Below, piece by piece: positions 14,174 through 16,261 of a DNA stretch of 16,261 bases. Made by a program: the position numbers and the translations under genes. Within the stretch, counting starts at the first letter, position 1, and each line of letters begins with the position of its first letter. The stretch spans positions 1 to 16,261 of the forward strand of contig CAMLEO010000149.1 in assembly GCA_946478975.1 (NCBI GenBank), given 5' to 3'. The notes under the pieces are model-generated. The model was not told the DNA's origin. It saw only the letters and a list, made by a program, of their open reading frames with translations, and searched no databases. Origin of the DNA: an uncultured Steroidobacter sp. GTDB lineage: Bacteria > Pseudomonadota > Gammaproteobacteria > Steroidobacterales > Steroidobacteraceae.

Positions 14174-15858
14174 TGTTTCTCGTCATTGCTCTCGGGGCGG
14201 GAGACCTGCTCCACCCGAGCTTGCACCGAACCGCGCGACAGCCGCGCATGAATGATGTCGCCGTTGTTCACAGACGCGGCATCCGTAATCACGTGCTCGT
14301 TCGCGTCCGTCACAATGGCATAACCGCGCTGTAACGTCGCGAGCGGACTCACTGTGTTCAGCTTGCCGGCCGCGAGCCGCAGCCGCGCATCCAAACGTGA
14401 GATTCGTTTGTGAAGCGAAGTATCCAAGCCCCGGCGGGCGACTTCCAGCCGGCCGCGCAGATCGGCAACGCGCAGGGCAGGCGAGTGATGACGCAGGTTC
14501 GCCTCGGCATTCCGCAAGCGTGCGCTCAATACGCCGATCTGCCGTTGCAGCGATGTGCCCAACGTTTTGCGCGCCATCTCCAGTCGGCCTCGCGCGTCGG
14601 CGACGCGAACCGCCGGAGAGCGATGGCGCAGATGTGCTGCGAGCTCGACCAGCGTGCTGCGACGTTGTGACAGCCCGTGTCGAACGCAGCGGATCAAACG
14701 TTGTTCCAACTCGTCGAGTCGCTGGGCGCGTTGTCGCAGCTCGACGCCAGGGTGGACCTGTGCGAGCCGACGCTCCAGCCAAACAAATGTTTGCTGACGA
14801 GACGCGAGGCTGCGAATCATCGCCGTCCTGACGCGACGGCCGAGCAGATCGACACTGCGCGTCCATTCGTTGCAATCCGGCGCAACGAGCTCAGCCGCGC
14901 CGGAAGGCGTCGGTGCACGCAGGTCGGCGACGAAATCGGCGATTGTGAAATCCACTTCGTGGCCGACGCCGGAGACGATTGGGATCGCGCAATCGAAGAT
15001 GGCTCGCGCCACGACTTCTTCGTTGAAGGCCCACAGGTCTTCGAGCGAGCCGCCGCCGCGCGCGAGGATCAATACGTCACATTCGGCTCGGGCTGAGGCC
15101 ATGCGGATGGCCGCGGCGATCTGGCCGGCGGCGCTCGCGCCCTGCACTTGAACCGGGTAGATCAACACCGGGATGGTGCAAAACCGCCGGCGCAGGATGT
15201 TCAGCACGTCGCGCACGGCTGCGCCGGTGGGCGAGGTGATCACGCCGATGCGCTTGGGCAGCCGGGGCAGGGGTTTCTTGCGCGCGGCTTCGAACAGGCC
15301 TTCGGCGGCGAGCTTGGTTTTCAGCAGCTCGAACCGACGGCGCAGGATGCCTTCGCCAGCTTCCTCCATGTGATCGGCGATGAACTGATATTCGCCGCGC
15401 GGCTCGTACAAGCTGATGCGCCCGCGCGTCAGGACGTGCATGCCATCCTTGGGCGTGAACCGCGCCATCAGATTGCGCTGACGGAACATTGCGCAGCGCA
15501 GTTGCGCCGACTCGTCCTTCAGCGAGAAGTACCAGTGGCCGGAGGAGGGGCGAGACAGGTTGGAAATCTCGCCCTCCAGCCACAGAGAGGGCAGCCCTCG
15601 CTCAAGTAGCGCCCGCGCCTCGCGATTCAGGCGGCCTGGGGTGTAAACGTCGCGTTCAGGCTCCTTCGGCGGCTCCGCCGCGGGGCTCGGTTCCGCCGTC
15701 GTTTGGCGCGCGGTCCGGCGCGGTGCCTGCTCGGCAGCCTTCTTTGGCGCGGCTTTCGGCGGCTCTGCCGGGGCCGGTGCCTTCACCTCGGCCGGTGCCG
15801 CGGGCTCGGGCTTCGGCGCCGGGGGCGGCGAAAAGTCGAATTCCAACTCATGATTCAT
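14170..15858 (-). CDS. xseA: Exodeoxyribonuclease VII large subunit
   Basis: XseA with XseB forms exonuclease VII, which degrades single-stranded DNA to oligonucleotides in the cytoplasm. From ATG 15858 the protein has 562 residues, against 456 in E. coli. Residues 1-70 are a Pro/Ala/Lys-rich extension. The OB-fold domain spans about 71-165 (VYTPGRLNREARALLERG, LEGEISNLSRPSSGHWYFSLKD). The catalytic domain holds GVITSPTGAAVRD (205-217), ARGGGSLEDLWAFNEE (266-281) and GVGHEVDFTIADFVADLRAPTPS (297-319). The C-terminal coiled coil contains a 45-residue tandem repeat (410-454 and 455-499). The frame stays open to 15978, but those extra residues look noncoding. It is divergent from guaB, as in E. 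coli, and overlaps the M23 peptidase start. xseB is not in the window. Confidence 0.94.
   Translation of the reverse strand: MNHELEFDFSPPPAPKPEPAAPAEVKAPAPAEPPKAAPKKAAEQAPRRTARQTTAEPSPAAEPPKEPERDVYTPGRLNREARALLERGLPSLWLEGEISNLSRPSSGHWYFSLKDESAQLRCAMFRQRNLMARFTPKDGMHVLTRGRISLYEPRGEYQFIADHMEEAGEGILRRRFELLKTKLAAEGLFEAARKKPLPRLPKRIGVITSPTGAAVRDVLNILRRRFCTIPVLIYPVQVQGASAAGQIAAAIRMASARAECDVLILARGGGSLEDLWAFNEEVVARAIFDCAIPIVSGVGHEVDFTIADFVADLRAPTPSGAAELVAPDCNEWTRSVDLLGRRVRTAMIRSLASRQQTFVWLERRLAQVHPGVELRQRAQRLDELEQRLIRCVRHGLSQRRSTLVELAAHLRHRSPAVRVADARGRLEMARKTLGTSLQRQIGVLSARLRNAEANLRHHSPALRVADLRGRLEVARRGLDTSLHKRISRLDARLRLAAGKLNTVSPLATLQRGYAIVTDANEHVITDAASVNNGDIIHARLSRGSVQARVEQVSRPESNDEKQ
14362..14631 (-). 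repeat. Two 135-bp tandem repeat units inside xseA
   Basis: Units 14497-14631 and 14362-14496 encode residues 410-454 and 455-499 of XseA. By my alignment they agree at 28 of 45 residues, sharing LRH.SPA.RVAD.RGRLE.A and ARLR patterns. A weaker third copy precedes them (about 369-409, starting HPGVELRQRAQRLDELEQRL). They lie in the C-terminal coiled coil, so the copy number probably sets the length of the rod. Confidence 0.75.
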
Positions 15859-15880
15859 GGCCGGGAAGGCTACAGGCTGA

Positions 15881-15892
15881 CACCCCGGGGTG
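15881..15892. promoter_or_regulatory. Perfect 12-bp palindrome between xseA and guaB
   Basis: CACCCCGGGGTG is its own reverse complement. It lies 22 bp upstream of the xseA ATG in the 144-bp divergent region. It could be an operator for either gene or an accident of GC-rich DNA. No second copy is visible nearby. Confidence 0.3.
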
Positions 15893-15959
15893 CACGTCCG
15901 CTGTTCCAGGCCACGCAGGCTCGCGTTGGAAGAGCCTTCCCCGGAACCCTCCCGCCGCG

Positions 15960-15965
15960 TACAAT
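15960..15965 (+). promoter_or_regulatory. Candidate guaB promoter -10 with GC-rich discriminator
   Basis: TACAAT is a good sigma-70 -10 hexamer, 37 bp before the guaB ATG. It is followed by GGCGCGC, a GC-rich discriminator like those of stringently controlled promoters (E. coli guaB is under such control). The expected -35 position 17 bp upstream reads TTCCCC, which is poor; TTGGAA at 15926 is too far away. Confidence 0.4.
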
Positions 15966-16002
15966 GGCGCGCTTTCATCGATAACCCGCGGGCACCCCCA
16001 CC

Positions 16003-16261
16003 ATGCGTATTCTCGAGGAAGCACTCACCTTCGACGACGTGCTTCTGGTCCCGGCTTACTCCAATTTCCTGCCGCGCGACGCTGACCTAAGCACGCAACT
16101 CACCCGCGCGATCAGACTCAATCTGCCGATCATGTCGGCCGCCATGGATACGGTCACCGAGGCGCGGCTGGCGATCACCATCGCCCAGGAAGGCGGCATC
16201 GGCATCGTTCACAAGAATATGAGCATCGAAGCCCAGGCGCGTGAAGTCGCCCGGGTGAAGA
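16003..16261 (+). CDS. guaB: Inosine-5'-monophosphate dehydrogenase, N-terminal part (3' truncated by window)
   Basis: IMP dehydrogenase oxidises IMP to XMP, the committed step of guanine nucleotide synthesis. The visible 86 codons begin [21 protein letters not shown] and continue with [13 protein letters not shown] and the [15 protein letters not shown] block, which are strongly conserved at the N-terminus of the family. The Bateman (CBS) domain and catalytic Cys loop would lie beyond the window. ATG 16003 gives the standard N-terminus; no clear ribosome binding site precedes it. The gene is divergent from xseA, the arrangement found in E. coli, and guaA is expected downstream. Nothing abnormal is seen in the available part. 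Confidence 0.96.
   Translation, partial: MRILEEALTFDDVLLVPAYSNFLPRDADLSTQLTRAIRLNLPIMSAAMDTVTEARLAITIAQEGGIGIVHKNMSIEAQAREVARVK

Noticed and set aside
15859..15978. Upstream extension of xseA to 15978
   Set aside because: The frame is open, but the added residues look noncoding and the start would nearly abut the guaB promoter.

Overview
The window is GC-rich, densely packed chromosomal DNA from a gammaproteobacterium. The gene order ndk-rlmN-pilW-rodZ-hisS-yfgM-bamB-der, followed by divergent xseA and guaB, is a gammaproteobacterial core neighbourhood. The pilW/pilF gene and an O-acyltransferase that looks most like the Xanthomonas serine O-succinyltransferase point to the Xanthomonadales/Steroidobacter side of the class. 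That placement is inferred from protein resemblance, not from a search.

Positions 1-7713 (+ strand) hold the core cluster: the 3' end of ndk, then rlmN, pilW, rodZ and hisS joined by 4-bp ATGA/GTGA overlaps, then yfgM and bamB (also overlapping), a pair of hairpins, and der. The genes serve nucleotide supply, rRNA/tRNA modification, type IV pilus assembly, cell shape, tRNA charging, outer-membrane protein assembly and ribosome assembly. ispG, which lies between rodZ and hisS in E. coli, is absent.

Positions 7714-13297 are more lineage-specific. They hold a MetX-family acyltransferase, a small exported protein of unknown function, a convergent secreted trypsin-like protease on the minus strand, and a tight three-gene plus-strand cassette. 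The cassette encodes a CDP-alcohol phosphatidyltransferase-like protein with an altered active-site motif, a PlsC-like acyltransferase and a CdsA-like phosphatidate cytidylyltransferase. Together these resemble a self-contained phospholipid-making module and are the most interesting part of the window.

Positions 13325-15858 (- strand) carry xseA (exonuclease VII large subunit, with a Pro/Ala-rich N-terminal extension and a duplicated coiled-coil segment) overlapping an exported M23 metallopeptidase gene. guaB starts divergently at 16003 and runs off the window end. I saw no tRNA, rRNA, CRISPR array, insertion sequence or prophage gene. The long minus-strand open frames opposite the core genes are shadows of the coding strand.
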